Positions 8,268 through 17,007 of a stretch of DNA of 48,881 bases are shown piece after piece. The notes under the pieces are model-generated. The model had not been told where the DNA came from. It was given only the letters and a program-made list of their open reading frames with translations, and searched no databases. The stretch's first letter is position 1, and every line of letters starts with the position of its first letter. Source of the stretch: an uncultured Gammaproteobacteria bacterium (GTDB lineage Bacteria > Pseudomonadota > Gammaproteobacteria > Arenicellales > Poriferihabitantaceae); the NCBI GenBank assembly GCA_937992195.1, contig CALKKV010000015.1:1-48881 (forward strand), in the 5' to 3' direction. Made by a program: the position numbers and the translations under genes.

Positions 8268-9887
8268 CTAGTAATTCGGCTGATACATTAGTGACTTGAT
8301 ATAAGCGCGAATATCATCAGGTCGATCTTTACCGGCTAGGTCATTGTTAAATGCATATTCTGCCACAGCAGTGGCAATATGCAGGGAAACTTCTCGGATT
8401 TCGTCTAAAACCGGATAAATCGACCCGGCTTCCAAATCGGCATCCGATACCGTCGCTGCCAGTGCTCTCGCTGACTCCATAAAAATGCTGTCTGGAATGG
8501 TTTTTGCCTCGCAGGCAATCATACCAAGGCCCACTCCAGGGAAAATATAGGAATTATTTCCTTGCCCTGGGCGTAATACCTTGCCGTCATGGTTGACCGG
8601 GTCAAAGGGGCTACCGCTGGCAAAAATAGCCCGGCCTTCAGTCCATGTATAGGCTTGTTTCGCATTACATTCTGCACGGCTTGTGGGGTTTGATAGCGCG
8701 AAGATACCCGGGCGCTGTTTGATTGCCGCCATTTTTTCAATAATTTCTTGGGTAAACATGCCGGGGCGGCCGGTTGCGCCAATTAAAATATCAGGTTGAT
8801 GTATCTCTAACGCCTGCAGAAAATCGTGATCAGGCAGATCATGGGCGAAAGCTTGAATATGCTCCGGAAGATTCTCCATCGCACGATTGACTAAACCCCT
8901 GCTGTTGAAATACCAAAGCCGTTGATGGGCTTCTTCATCACTTAGCCCTTCATCCATCAGTGCGTTGGCAATCATATCGCCAATTCCCGATGCCGCAGAC
9001 CCGGCGCCAAGAAAAGTGAATTTCATATCTTTGAATGGTGTTCCAGAGATCCGCGAAGATGCGTAAGCGCCAGCAAGTACAACTGCAGCAGTGCCTTGTA
9101 TATCGTCATTAAAGCAGAAAGTATTCTCCTGATATTTATTGAGCAGGGCAAACGCATTATCCGCGCTGAAATCCTCAAATTGGATGAGTACACCGGGATA
9201 TGCATCTTTGGCAGCAGAGACAAATTCATCCATTAGTGCAAAGTAGGCATCGCCTTTAACCCGTTGCTGCCTGAGGCCCAGATAGATTGGATCATTTAAG
9301 AGTTCTTCATTATTGGTGCCAACGTCAAACATAATCGGCAGCGTTTGTTCTGGGCTGATGCCAGCGCAGGCGCAATACAGGCTGAGTTTGCCGATCGGAA
9401 TTCCCATACCATTTGCGCCCAAATCGCCGAGTCCAAGAATGCGTTCGCCATCTGTAATAACAATAATGCGAATATCTTTATTTGGCCAATTGTCAAGAAT
9501 TTCGCGAATGCGACCTCGATCATTGGCGGTGATATAGAATCCTTTTTCGGTTCTGAAAATATTGGCGAATTCCTTGCAGGCCTGACCCACAGTCGGGGTG
9601 TAAATCAAAGGCATAATTTCGCGAATATTCTCCATAATCAGTCGGTAGAACAGCCTTTCATTGCGATCTTGTAGTGCAGACAGAAAGATATATTTTTCAA
9701 TATCGCTGTCTTTGCGCCGAATATTGGCGAGAACCCGCTCTATTTGGGTGTCTATAGAGCCCACCGCTGCAGGCAATAGGCCTCTGAGTTTTAATTGGTC
9801 CCGTTCTTCTTCAGTAAACGCGGTAGATTTGTTGGCTGAAGCAGTGCGGAGCAGTTCGCTACCGGTAAGAGGCGATTGATTTTTCAT
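8268..9887 (-). CDS. maeA: NAD-dependent malic enzyme
   Basis: A 539-residue enzyme of the SfcA/MaeA type, which converts malate to pyruvate and CO2 with reduction of NAD. Conserved segments in order: LIYTPTVGQACKEFANI, ILGLGDLGANGMGIPIGKL (with the catalytic Lys), FNDDIQGTAAVVLAGAYA (metal-binding acidic residues), the nucleotide-binding FLGAGSAASGIGDMI, and ALSNPTSRAECNAKQAYTW. Length is slightly short of E. coli SfcA (565 residues). The protein is cytoplasmic and links the TCA cycle to pyruvate. It stands alone, divergent from an osmC-like gene over a gap of about 220 bases. Confidence 0.93.
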   Translation of the reverse strand: MKNQSPLTGSELLRTASANKSTAFTEEERDQLKLRGLLPAAVGSIDTQIERVLANIRRKDSDIEKYIFLSALQDRNERLFYRLIMENIREIMPLIYTPTVGQACKEFANIFRTEKGFYITANDRGRIREILDNWPNKDIRIIVITDGERILGLGDLGANGMGIPIGKLSLYCACAGISPEQTLPIMFDVGTNNEELLNDPIYLGLRQQRVKGDAYFALMDEFVSAAKDAYPGVLIQFEDFSADNAFALLNKYQENTFCFNDDIQGTAAVVLAGAYASSRISGTPFKDMKFTFLGAGSAASGIGDMIANALMDEGLSDEEAHQRLWYFNSRGLVNRAMENLPEHIQAFAHDLPDHDFLQALEIHQPDILIGATGRPGMFTQEIIEKMAAIKQRPGIFALSNPTSRAECNAKQAYTWTEGRAIFASGSPFDPVNHDGKVLRPGQGNNSYIFPGVGLGMIACEAKTIPDSIFMESARALAATVSDADLEAGSIYPVLDEIREVSLHIATAVAEYAFNNDLAGKDRPDDIRAYIKSLMYQPNY

Positions 9888-10110
9888 AGGTTGGTCGTCA
9901 ATGACTAAATTAATTATAAATTTTGAAGGGCTATTTTATACCGACTGATCGGCGCATGGTGCGATCGAAACTAAGATTCGGTCACTGCCATCATCGCCGG
10001 ACTCCGTACCACTGGGACTAATGATCCTGATAGACTGGTCGTTCGAATTACTTTGGTTTCTTAACTGATCTATCGCTATACCGTCGTTGTACTTCCAAGA
10101 GATTAATACC

Positions 10111-10614
10111 ATGAAAAATTACAAAGAATTGTTCGCTCATAAACAAGAGATCTTAAGAAACAGACCGGATAAAACCAGAGTAGAAGTCAGTGCATCCAGT
10201 CGCCTTGTTGAGGGTTTTCGCAGTCATGTGAAGACGCGAGATTTTGAAGTAATAGTTGATCAGCCAGAAAATATGGGAAGTACAGATCAAGGACCTCGAC
10301 CAAGCGAATATGTACTGGCCGCCTTAGCGGCATGCCATGAGGTGACCTATCGGCTCTATGCTGACGCGATGGAGATCGATTTAAAATCAGTAGCTGTAAA
10401 CGTCACCGGAATTTCCGACGCCAGAGGGTTTTTTGATTTGGACGATGATATACCCGCTGGTTTTAGTGAGGTGGTTGGTACAATCGAGGTGGAGAGCGAT
10501 GCCAGTGATGCTGACCTTGAACGGCTGCGTCTTGCGGTTAACAGACATTGTCCAGTGTTAGACGATTTACGCAAGCCAATGAAAGTAGAATTGGACCTCA
10601 AGCGCCAAGGTTAG
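10111..10614 (+). CDS. OsmC family peroxide-reducing protein
   Basis: A 167-residue OsmC-like protein starting at ATG 10111. An upstream TTG at 10087 is in frame but less likely, since AAGAG lies 8-10 bases before the ATG. It has the two family cysteines: C75 in LAALAACHEVTYR and C147 in NRHCPVL. OsmC and Ohr proteins reduce organic peroxides through these Cys in the cytoplasm. The region around GPRPSEYVLAALAAC is typical of the OsmC branch. It is followed 87 bases later by an epimerase gene on the same strand, possibly in one transcript. Confidence 0.88.
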   Translation: MKNYKELFAHKQEILRNRPDKTRVEVSASSRLVEGFRSHVKTRDFEVIVDQPENMGSTDQGPRPSEYVLAALAACHEVTYRLYADAMEIDLKSVAVNVTGISDARGFFDLDDDIPAGFSEVVGTIEVESDASDADLERLRLAVNRHCPVLDDLRKPMKVELDLKRQG

Positions 10615-10701
10615 ATGCACGAGCATGGCTACCAGTGGCTAGATGCGGACTCAATCGGTCTCTTGTTTTTCTGCAGCATATACGGCAACAGAGCTTAAAG
10701 C

Positions 10702-11676
10702 ATGATTGCAAACTTTCCCTACAAAACAGCGTTAATTACTGGTGGAAACGGTAATATTGGTCGATTAATTTCAGAGAGACTGGTCGCGCAGGGAGTTAGG
10801 GTAATTCGGTTTGACATTCCCGGGAGCGAGCCGGCCGATACCCATAAATTGGAGACCATTGTAGTCGGTGATATTCGGGACGATGTATTACTGGAAAAAC
10901 TGTTTAAACAACATCAACCCGATATTATTTATCACCTTGCTTCTTTGCTTTCAGGCAGTTCTGAAGCAGACCTTGAAGCTGCCTGGGAAATTAACGCTAC
11001 TGCTTCATTTCGACTAATGCAGTTAGCAACAATACACCGAACACAAACATTTTTCTTTGCCAGTACGGTTGCCTCTTATGGCACTGGTTTAACCGAACCC
11101 ATGCATGAGGAGATGGCGCAATGGCCGGAGAATTTTTACGGTGTAACCAAAGTTGCGGTAGAGAGACTCGGTGTTTACTTTAAACAAAAGCATAGTTTGG
11201 ATTTTCGCTGCCTCCGATTTCCTATGGTGATTTCACCATTTGCGCCAGCTACCGCGGTAACGGCTTATCCTTCTCATGCGTTTAAAGCGGCTGTGAACCG
11301 GCAGTCGTTTACATTTCCTGTATCTAAGACAACGGGTATGTCGACGTTATTTCTGGAAGACGTAATCAACAGCATTATGCAGGTCTCAGTTGCCAACGCG
11401 AATCAATTGAAGCGTAACGCCTATAGTCTGCATGCGTACTATTTTACGGCTGAAGAAATCGTTGCAACAATCTTAGAACGCTATCCTACGTTTGAGTATC
11501 AATATGTCCCAGTAGAACAGGTCGAACGGCTGTTATCCGGTTGGCCGAATGTGATCGTTGACGATCACGCAAGAAGTGACTGGGGGTGGCGGCCAGAATA
11601 TGATTTTGATCGCTCCGCTGAATGGATGTTTGATTTTTATTCGCGGCCTGAGAATCTAGCGGCTAGCGTGAACTAG
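10702..11676 (+). CDS. NAD-dependent epimerase, L-threonine dehydrogenase-like
   Basis: A 324-residue extended short-chain dehydrogenase. Motifs: nucleotide-binding TGGNGNIGRLI near the N-terminus, DIRDD (adenine binding), ASTVASYG (catalytic Ser region), and the catalytic Tyr-Lys pair in FYGVTKVAVERLG. The C-terminal SDWGWRPEYDFD matches the signature of epimerase-type L-threonine 3-dehydrogenases. That enzyme oxidises threonine to 2-amino-3-ketobutyrate, but other sugar or acyl substrates remain possible because no 2-amino-3-ketobutyrate CoA ligase is nearby. Ends at a strong hairpin. Confidence 0.8.
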   Translation: MIANFPYKTALITGGNGNIGRLISERLVAQGVRVIRFDIPGSEPADTHKLETIVVGDIRDDVLLEKLFKQHQPDIIYHLASLLSGSSEADLEAAWEINATASFRLMQLATIHRTQTFFFASTVASYGTGLTEPMHEEMAQWPENFYGVTKVAVERLGVYFKQKHSLDFRCLRFPMVISPFAPATAVTAYPSHAFKAAVNRQSFTFPVSKTTGMSTLFLEDVINSIMQVSVANANQLKRNAYSLHAYYFTAEEIVATILERYPTFEYQYVPVEQVERLLSGWPNVIVDDHARSDWGWRPEYDFDRSAEWMFDFYSRPENLAASVN

Positions 11677-11718
11677 CAGGGCGACAAGAAAAGCAGAAAC
11701 GTCTGGGGGGACAGGGAG

Positions 11719-11752
11719 CCGGTCTCATATCGGGTGAAAAATATGAGACCGG
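11719..11752. terminator. Strong hairpin between convergent genes
   Basis: CCGGTCTCATAT (11719-11730) and ATATGAGACCGG (11741-11752) form a perfect 12-bp stem with a 10-base loop. It lies between the epimerase gene stop and the DUF3179 gene stop. Neither side has a long T-run, so it may work as a bidirectional stop or mRNA end protector rather than a classic Rho-independent terminator. Confidence 0.6.
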
Positions 11753-11764
11753 TATCTGTAACGG

Positions 11765-13168
11765 TTAGCCCTCCAGGGCAAATGGCCATAGTCGGGTTTC
11801 GGGGTGAAACTGAGACCACGCGAACCAGAACGCCTGGTGGCTGCCGAGATCAGAGCCGTCAGTATTCTTGACCCGAACACCGCCGCCATCCAGGACTACT
11901 TTGACATTTTCAAATTCAACGGTTTCTCCAGCCTTGAGCGCTTTAATTGCCTCTGTTACCTGGAATGCAATGGGAGTGCCGCTTGCGGCAATAATGCCCA
12001 CTATATCTTCATGAACCGGGAGTCTTGGATCAACATCGCCAACCGGAAATATCGGACCATCCTTATCGCGATTGTTACGAAAATCCGGGTCGCGACCGAG
12101 TGCATGTCGCTCCGCTAGAACGGTGGTCTCAGGGTGAGCAGCTTTCCACTGACCCCACTCCGTAGTCACTACCCCTGCTTGCTCAAGCACGATGTTCTTT
12201 TCAGCCAGTGGTCCGGTGACGGCATTGCCTCTAAAGGTATCCAGTACCGAGTAGGTGGTTAGGTCGTACATAACCTTGTTGGAACGGATTAACAGTCCGG
12301 AAGTTCGGAGTACCGGACGATCGATGCCTTCAGGAAGCTGGTCGGTGAAATAGGCCTGTGCCGCCCCGCAAAGCGTACAGTAAGGAATACCGAGGTGTCG
12401 TCCGCCCAATGTGTCATTGACCATCTCGCGGACTTCCATAATTTGCCGTGGATAAGCGCGGTATTCACCGTTTACCTCAATGCCGAAAACAATATCGGTA
12501 TCATCAAGCCAATCGGCATCTTCTGCCTTTAATACCTCAGGATTATCCGCTGCAGGAATACAGTTGCACGGCGTGTCCGTGGTGTCGTAAGCACGATCGT
12601 CGATGCGAACGCCGCCCCAGGAGACGTGTCGCCAGTCGATATCGCCTTCAATAAAAATCTTCTCCCACTCAGGGACGATCAGAGTATAGATGTTTCTTTT
12701 GGCTTCAAGATAATTCGGTGGAGCAGGGACATCCCAAGCGATCAATTGATCGGTGACATCGCCCCAGCTACGTGAATGATTAAATTCAACGCCAAGGAGT
12801 TTGGAAGCGGCGTTGGTGAGATCAGTGCTCAGTCCAAATCCGCTGGTTATTCTCAGTAAATCGCTAATAATCCAGACAACCCTGGGGTCTCCAGAATCGG
12901 CGATTACCTTCAGTGCATCTTGTTGCGTGGCTCCCCATCGACCTGAGCCCAGATTCGCTCCGAATGCCGCTTCTATTGCAGCTTTGAGTTCGTCGCTTAG
13001 TGGACCGCTTGGCATAGCGGGAGCTGTGCCAAAATCTTTGGGGTTGCCGACAGGCTGCCAGGATTGATTTGTTTCATTGGAGGATTGTGCTATTGCGCTA
13101 CCGGGTATTGCCAATAGGAGGATTAACGACACAAAGACCGAGGAAAGATAAGTTTTTATTAGCTGCAT
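11765..13168 (-). CDS. DUF3179 exported protein
   Basis: A 467-residue protein with a signal peptide (hydrophobic core VFVSLILLLAIPGSAIA, cut near position 27). The DUF3179 signature is clear: GEYRAYPRQIMEVREMVND, then LGIPYCTLCGAAQAY with the Cys pair in CTLC, and RTSGLLIRSNKVMYDLTT and HPETTVL further on. The N-terminal domain (about 50-200) is alpha-helical and holds a further Cys pair (TPCNCIP). DUF3179 proteins are exported and of unknown function; the conserved Cys suggest metal or redox chemistry. A 12-bp hairpin follows the stop. Confidence 0.88.
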   Translation of the reverse strand: MQLIKTYLSSVFVSLILLLAIPGSAIAQSSNETNQSWQPVGNPKDFGTAPAMPSGPLSDELKAAIEAAFGANLGSGRWGATQQDALKVIADSGDPRVVWIISDLLRITSGFGLSTDLTNAASKLLGVEFNHSRSWGDVTDQLIAWDVPAPPNYLEAKRNIYTLIVPEWEKIFIEGDIDWRHVSWGGVRIDDRAYDTTDTPCNCIPAADNPEVLKAEDADWLDDTDIVFGIEVNGEYRAYPRQIMEVREMVNDTLGGRHLGIPYCTLCGAAQAYFTDQLPEGIDRPVLRTSGLLIRSNKVMYDLTTYSVLDTFRGNAVTGPLAEKNIVLEQAGVVTTEWGQWKAAHPETTVLAERHALGRDPDFRNNRDKDGPIFPVGDVDPRLPVHEDIVGIIAASGTPIAFQVTEAIKALKAGETVEFENVKVVLDGGGVRVKNTDGSDLGSHQAFWFAWSQFHPETRLWPFALEG

Positions 13169-13487
13169 ATTTGAGTTCTCTTTACGACTGTTTGTCGGTG
13201 GGGGTCCGCTTTAAGACGTTGAAAATGACAAAGAGTTCGCTTGAGGGCAAATATAGCGCTGCTGTGACTCTATTTACGGTTAAAAGGTAGGTTAGAAAGT
13301 GGGGAATGTCACGATTTATCGGGGCAAAAAAAAACCACCTTTTTTAACGTGCAACGTTGCTAAAAAAGATGGTTTGTACCGTTTTTTACTTGATTAACGC
13401 TCTGGCATTACAGAGCGTATGTTTCAATAGCTTAAGAGGATGAAGTAGTGGTACGTTAAAGTAATTGTAAGATAAGGAGTTTTTTTG
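13169..13487. other. Gap between two minus-strand genes
   Basis: About 320 bases. It holds the DUF3179 gene leader on the left and, at 13332-13375, the terminator of the gene to the right. No coding frame here is convincing. Confidence 0.6.
13325..13375 (-). terminator. Rho-independent terminator
   Basis: A long stem: AAACCACCTTTTTTAACG (13332-13349) pairs with the region to 13375 (AAAAAAGATGGTTT), with one mismatch and a 3-base bulge. On the minus strand it is followed by a run of nine T. It lies downstream of the 118-residue orphan gene that ends at 13488. Confidence 0.75.
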
Positions 13488-13844
13488 TTAAGTGGCGATT
13501 CTTCCAAAAAAGTTGGCAAACACATTATGGCTGGAGGGCGTCATTTCTTTAAAACGCACCTTACGATTGACTGAGTTAAGAATTCTTCTGTGCACAATAT
13601 AAAGAGGCAATTTGTTACGGGTAACGCCAGAAATCGCGTCTCTGACTTGAAGTAACAAATAATCTTCGGGGTATTTTCTTTCCAAAATATCCACCAATCT
13701 CAGTGTTTTTCTTGAGTAAGCGTTGAATTTTCCCTTTTTCGCAAAATCCAGATCATGAACCGCCTTGTTAAGCAAAACGGCAAGTTTAACAAGATCCCTG
13801 TTACTAACCTGATTCACATCACTGTCCAGAATTACATTTTCCAT
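13488..13844 (-). CDS. Orphan protein of unknown function
   Basis: A 118-residue soluble, basic protein with no family I recognise. It has a good ribosome binding site (AGGGGGT, about 10 bases before the ATG) and its own terminator, so it looks like a real monocistronic gene. Predicted content is mainly helical, with motifs LVKLAVLLNKAVHDLDFA and TLRLVDILERKYPEDYLL. The C-terminal half is basic (RKVRF, RRILNSVNRK). That suggests nucleic-acid or protein binding, but I do not claim a function. It is flanked on both sides by gaps of over 300 bases. Confidence 0.65.
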   Translation of the reverse strand: MENVILDSDVNQVSNRDLVKLAVLLNKAVHDLDFAKKGKFNAYSRKTLRLVDILERKYPEDYLLLQVRDAISGVTRNKLPLYIVHRRILNSVNRKVRFKEMTPSSHNVFANFFGRIAT

Positions 13845-14393
13845 ACTGCATTACCCCCTAGGTATTGTTGATTTGCGATTTGGCTTTACCCCACATTCGC
13901 AAGTAATAAAAATACGTATCGGATCTACTCTTCTTGATGTTTTATTTTTAACTAGTAGCGCAGAGTGATTTGCCCCAACAAATCTCCGACCGTCGGGAAA
14001 ATGTTACCACTCATCGAGTTTACTAGGCAAACACTTTTTCGGGTTCTAAAAAGTGGCACATAAAAATCAGTTAGTTACAAAACTTTTCAAGATTGGACCT
14101 TAAATATTAGTGACTTGTTTTCACAATATATTGACGACAGTCTGAGAAATACGACCACTCATCGTGTTTCAAATGCCTTTAATCTTGAATACTGATACGA
14201 CCAACGCTACTTAATTTTGTGACAAAGAAATCGTCACTCACTGAGATGATCAAATACTTTGGAAGATGTGACACGAAGCTCGCAATTAAATCTGATCGCG
14301 AGAATGGGTTTGAACGAGAACAATCCGCACTGAAAACAGATTTAGTACGGATTGTTATTTTCTAGGAGTATTGAAAAAGCGTTACTGGACTCC
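13845..14393. other. Gene-free stretch with repeats and a hairpin
   Basis: About 550 bases with no convincing frame. It contains two copies of ACCACTCATCG (14006-14016 and 14154-14164), each followed by one variable base and GTTT. Near the right end is a 9-bp perfect hairpin (14319-14356) listed separately. The leader of the 118-residue gene lies at the left end. Confidence 0.6.
14319..14356. terminator. Hairpin downstream of the DoxX gene
   Basis: AACAATCCG (14319-14327) and CGGATTGTT (14348-14356) pair perfectly. ACT/AGT pairing inside extends the stem across a single C-A mismatch. On the plus strand it is followed by ATTTTCT; on the minus strand, where it would end the DoxX transcript, there is no T-run. 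The direction is therefore uncertain. Confidence 0.5.
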
Positions 14394-14792
14394 CTACAGA
14401 GAAAGCATCGTATCGCTGTCGCGCATTAGATATAGCGCGATACATGCGGCAAGCATTGGCCAGGCGGCGAAGAACAGGAGATTGGCTCCCGTCCAAGGAT
14501 CCAGATATTTTGCAAATGGGGTTAGTGTGCCTGCTGCTGCCATTAATAAAACCCCTAGTCTCGACCAGGTTTTTGCAATACCAATAATAAAGGCAAGGAT
14601 AACTAATGCTTGCGCGATGCCAACAAAAAGGAAAATCCCTTCAGATAGGTTGGCGAGACCATAGAAACCTCCAAAAACGGCCTTGGCGTGACCGGGGTTG
14701 ATAAATTTATCCACAGTCCAGGCAATCATGACGATCGCGACACCCAGTCTGAGTGTTAGAAGAGAGATGCGTAGGTTTGTTGTCGAAGCCAT
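14394..14792 (-). CDS. DoxX-like membrane protein
   Basis: A 132-residue protein with four membrane segments, starting at ATG 14792 (MASTTNLRIS). The frame is open much further upstream, but that extension (to 14963) has non-typical composition and crosses a hairpin, so the shorter start is preferred. The pattern LRLGVAIVMIAWTVDKFINP, a central YGLANLSEGIFLFVG and a last helix pair is typical of small DoxX/MauE-like proteins. These may take part in electron transfer or respiratory control; the specific role is unknown. The ribosome binding site is weak. Confidence 0.7.
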   Translation of the reverse strand: MASTTNLRISLLTLRLGVAIVMIAWTVDKFINPGHAKAVFGGFYGLANLSEGIFLFVGIAQALVILAFIIGIAKTWSRLGVLLMAAAGTLTPFAKYLDPWTGANLLFFAAWPMLAACIALYLMRDSDTMLSL

Positions 14793-15514
14793 GTGGATAA
14801 GTATTGATTGAACGGGTGTGAATGGAGGTGTTTCCGCGTCTCGATTTTTCAAAAAGCACTGAACACAGAACAGGGAAGGATGCTGCAATATCGGACAACC
14901 GACTATAACTAAAATTCCCGCTGCACGAGCATGCAGCGGGAATGGTTTGTGTCTCGATGACACAGAATGCCCAATCAGAAGTCAGAGTAGTTCTGGTTGG
15001 ACATTAAAGTCCAAGTCAGAGAGATGACTTGGTGAAAGCGACCCTCAGATCAGAAAAAGGCAGATCAAGCTTAGAGAGTGGATGCCGTCGTAACTTTTTC
15101 TGAATAATCGCGCTTAATAAACGATAAATGCAGTTTTATTACAGCAAAAATGACGCCAACTTTTACCACTAGTCGGGTTTTTTATACCGTTTCTCATTCT
15201 GCGTATTTTTATAGTATAAAAAACAATGATTTATCATTCTTTTTTAAAGTAAATTAAATTTCAAATTAATCGTAATTAGTGAGATAAATTCATGGCGTGT
15301 TCAAGTTTCTCACTTCATTTTCGACATTTATTGTCAAGGATTGACTGAATTGGGGAGGCCTTAAGACAAAATATTTAACTTTGCGGGAACAACTTTATTT
15401 CCAAGTGACGCCCCTTCTTTCTTTCGATGGCGTTTGCGAAAGAGATTACTCAAACGTTGTTTGCACGAGTTTGGATGAGGTTAAATAGCTAATCCAATCA
15501 CCGGTTTTCATGAC
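14793..15514. other. Large gene-free stretch
   Basis: About 720 bases without a supported gene. The left third contains the cluster of perfect stems listed as a candidate small RNA. The rest is AT-rich (for example around 15180-15290) and could hold promoters for the small membrane protein gene at 15515. I see no repeats or coding frames there. Confidence 0.6.
14914..15032 (-). ncRNA. Candidate structured small RNA region
   Basis: Several perfect stems lie side by side in a stretch without a gene. They are ATTCCCGCTGCA/TGCAGCGGGAAT (12 bp, 14914-14925 with 14932-14943), TGTGTC/GACACA (14948-14953 with 14959-14964), TGGAC/GTCCA (14998-15013) and CCAAGTCA/TGACTTGG (8 bp, 15011-15018 with 15025-15032). 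Read on the minus strand, the GC-rich 12-bp stem comes last and is followed by TTTT, as in an intrinsic terminator. No minus-strand gene ends here, so a small RNA starting upstream of 15032 is a reasonable guess. Confidence 0.35.
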
Positions 15515-15823
15515 ATGCAGGCTATCGCCAGTTTTAGTATATTTGTCGCAAGACTGTTACTCACTTCGATCATTGCTCTTTGTTTTCAGATATTTTTGAT
15601 TGTGAAACAACCTGACTATCTGCTCACTGTGCAAGAAGCAGTGCGGACATTTTCCAGAGGAGTATTTCAGATAATCGATCTGCAATCGAGCTATCAAGTC
15701 GCGTATAACCTGATAAACGGCGACGGGATAATTGTGCATACTTTTTTTGTCTTTCTGGCGTTCGTCCTGTTATTCCTGCTATTTTTACCTGGAACACTTC
15801 TGCAGCGTGCTCGCGGCTTGTAA
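15515..15823 (+). CDS. Small membrane protein, possibly DUF4389-like
   Basis: A 102-residue protein with two hydrophobic segments (about 5-30 and 75-94) joined by a loop holding VQEAVRTFSRGVFQIIDLQSSYQ. The layout of a first helix, LxxKQPDYL-type loop and last helix ending in basic residues (LLQRARGL) resembles DUF4389-like or small YggT-like proteins, but I am not sure. No strong ribosome binding site precedes the ATG. A rhodanese gene follows about 107 bases later on the same strand. Confidence 0.5.
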   Translation: MQAIASFSIFVARLLLTSIIALCFQIFLIVKQPDYLLTVQEAVRTFSRGVFQIIDLQSSYQVAYNLINGDGIIVHTFFVFLAFVLLFLLFLPGTLLQRARGL

Positions 15824-15855
15824 CAGTGGCGACGCAATATTCGGTGCTGATGATA

Positions 15856-15867
15856 TATTGATCAATA
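15856..15867. promoter_or_regulatory. Palindrome upstream of the rhodanese gene
   Basis: TATTGATCAATA is a perfect 12-bp palindrome about 63 bases before the rhodanese start. It contains the two TTGAT/ATCAA half-sites of an FNR box but without the required 4-base spacer, so FNR binding is not supported. It could be another regulator site. Confidence 0.3.
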
Positions 15868-15930
15868 GTAAAGTGTCCGACCGTTTTTTTACTATTTCTC
15901 TAAACATTTAAATACAAGGAACCATAAAAA

Positions 15931-16305
15931 ATGAAAACTGCCAAAAACTTTCTGGAAGAAGCGAACGCTGTAGTAACGAGAATTTCACCTGAAGAGGGCA
16001 TTGCCCAACACGGCTCTGCAGAAAATATTTTTATCGACGTCCGAGATTCCAGCGATATCGAGAAAAGTGGAACGATTCGCGGGGCGTTGAGAATTCCACG
16101 TGGTTTTATTGAATTTGTCGCCGATGAGGCGACGCCTTTTCATAATGCGGCTCTAAAAAAAGACGCCAATCTTTACCTTGTTTGTGGAGCGGGTGGTCAG
16201 GCGGCTCTGGCGGGTAAAACGTTAAAAGATATGGGGTTTGAATCTGTTACCAATGTTGGTGGTATTGCGGACTGGAAAGAAGCAGGCGGCGCGATGGAGT
16301 CATAA
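15931..16305 (+). CDS. Rhodanese-domain protein
   Basis: A 124-residue single-domain rhodanese. It has the N-terminal IFIDVRDSSDI motif and the active-site loop starting with the catalytic Cys, VCGAGGQAALAG, followed by GFESVTNVGGIADWKEAGG. The loop has Q where many sulfurtransferases have R (CxxGxRA). Rhodaneses carry sulfur as a persulfide on the Cys; the acceptor here is unknown. No signal peptide, so it is probably cytoplasmic. The start ATG has AAGGAACC about 10 bases before it. It stands in its own short transcription unit. Confidence 0.88.
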   Translation: MKTAKNFLEEANAVVTRISPEEGIAQHGSAENIFIDVRDSSDIEKSGTIRGALRIPRGFIEFVADEATPFHNAALKKDANLYLVCGAGGQAALAGKTLKDMGFESVTNVGGIADWKEAGGAMES

Positions 16306-16460
16306 AAACAGTTTCTGTTCAGGGTCTTATTGCAGGATAAGTCGCGTTTGGGTGCATAGAAGTCCCGGATACTTAATTGGGTGGAATTTAAGTCAATTTG
16401 TCTGAATTTATCTCTATTTCGCTGGTCATAGCCCTAACTTAATATAGGTGCTAAATCGCT

Positions 16461-16964
16461 GTGACTCACCCGCTAATAATAGACAATATATCCCTGCTCG
16501 AGCAAACCTCGGCACTGGTAAAACAACTCGATCCTGCGCATTACCCTTCAGTAGGGCCGCATTTTAGGCATGTGATTGATCACTATGCGCTTTTTCTTTC
16601 CGGGGTAACGGATGGGTCCATAGACTACGATCAGAGGCAGCGCGACGCCGAATCAGAGGCGTGTTGCGACCGATTACTTGCAAGAATTGACAAGACAATT
16701 AGTCAGTTAGGAGACGTTGATCCAACTACAAGTGCTGCCGTAGAAGTGAAATGCGCAACGTGTACCGCTTTTGGTGGCAAAAAGGAATCGTCAACAATTG
16801 GCCGGGAGTTGATGTTCTTGCACAGTCACGCAGTCCATCATTTGGCAATGATTTCTTTGAAGCTCGAGAACGCTGGCGTGAAGGTCGACCCAACCGTTGG
16901 GTTAGCACCTTCGACCCAGCGCCACTATGCGAATCTCGAAAGCAACCTTAAAGCTGCTAGTTAG
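16461..16964 (+). CDS. DinB-like putative metal-dependent protein
   Basis: A 167-residue protein starting with GTG. It has the DinB/YfiT-like four-helix pattern with likely metal-ligand His: HFRHVIDHYALF in the second helix region and LHSHAVHHLAMI near the end. The family includes thiol-dependent S-transferases and many proteins of unknown role. The central segment holds several Cys (EACCDRL and KCATCTAF); the latter CxxC is unusual for the family and may bind metal. A TAGGTG motif lies about 13 bases before the start. The protein is soluble and probably cytoplasmic. Confidence 0.7.
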   Translation: MTHPLIIDNISLLEQTSALVKQLDPAHYPSVGPHFRHVIDHYALFLSGVTDGSIDYDQRQRDAESEACCDRLLARIDKTISQLGDVDPTTSAAVEVKCATCTAFGGKKESSTIGRELMFLHSHAVHHLAMISLKLENAGVKVDPTVGLAPSTQRHYANLESNLKAAS

Positions 16965-17007
16965 CCTTTGCTTGGATCTTAACTTTATGAGTCCAGTTTT
17001 ATCTGGT

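Noticed and set aside
14371..14664. Plus-strand frame of 97 residues
   Set aside because: It is a mirror of the DoxX-like gene on the other strand, whose four membrane helices are clear.
14793..14963. N-terminal extension of the DoxX-like frame
   Set aside because: The added 57 residues do not look like a DoxX leader and include the 12-bp hairpin; the internal ATG at 14792 fits the family start.
15856..15867. FNR box upstream of the rhodanese gene
   Set aside because: TTGATCAA lacks the 4-base spacer between half-sites required for FNR.
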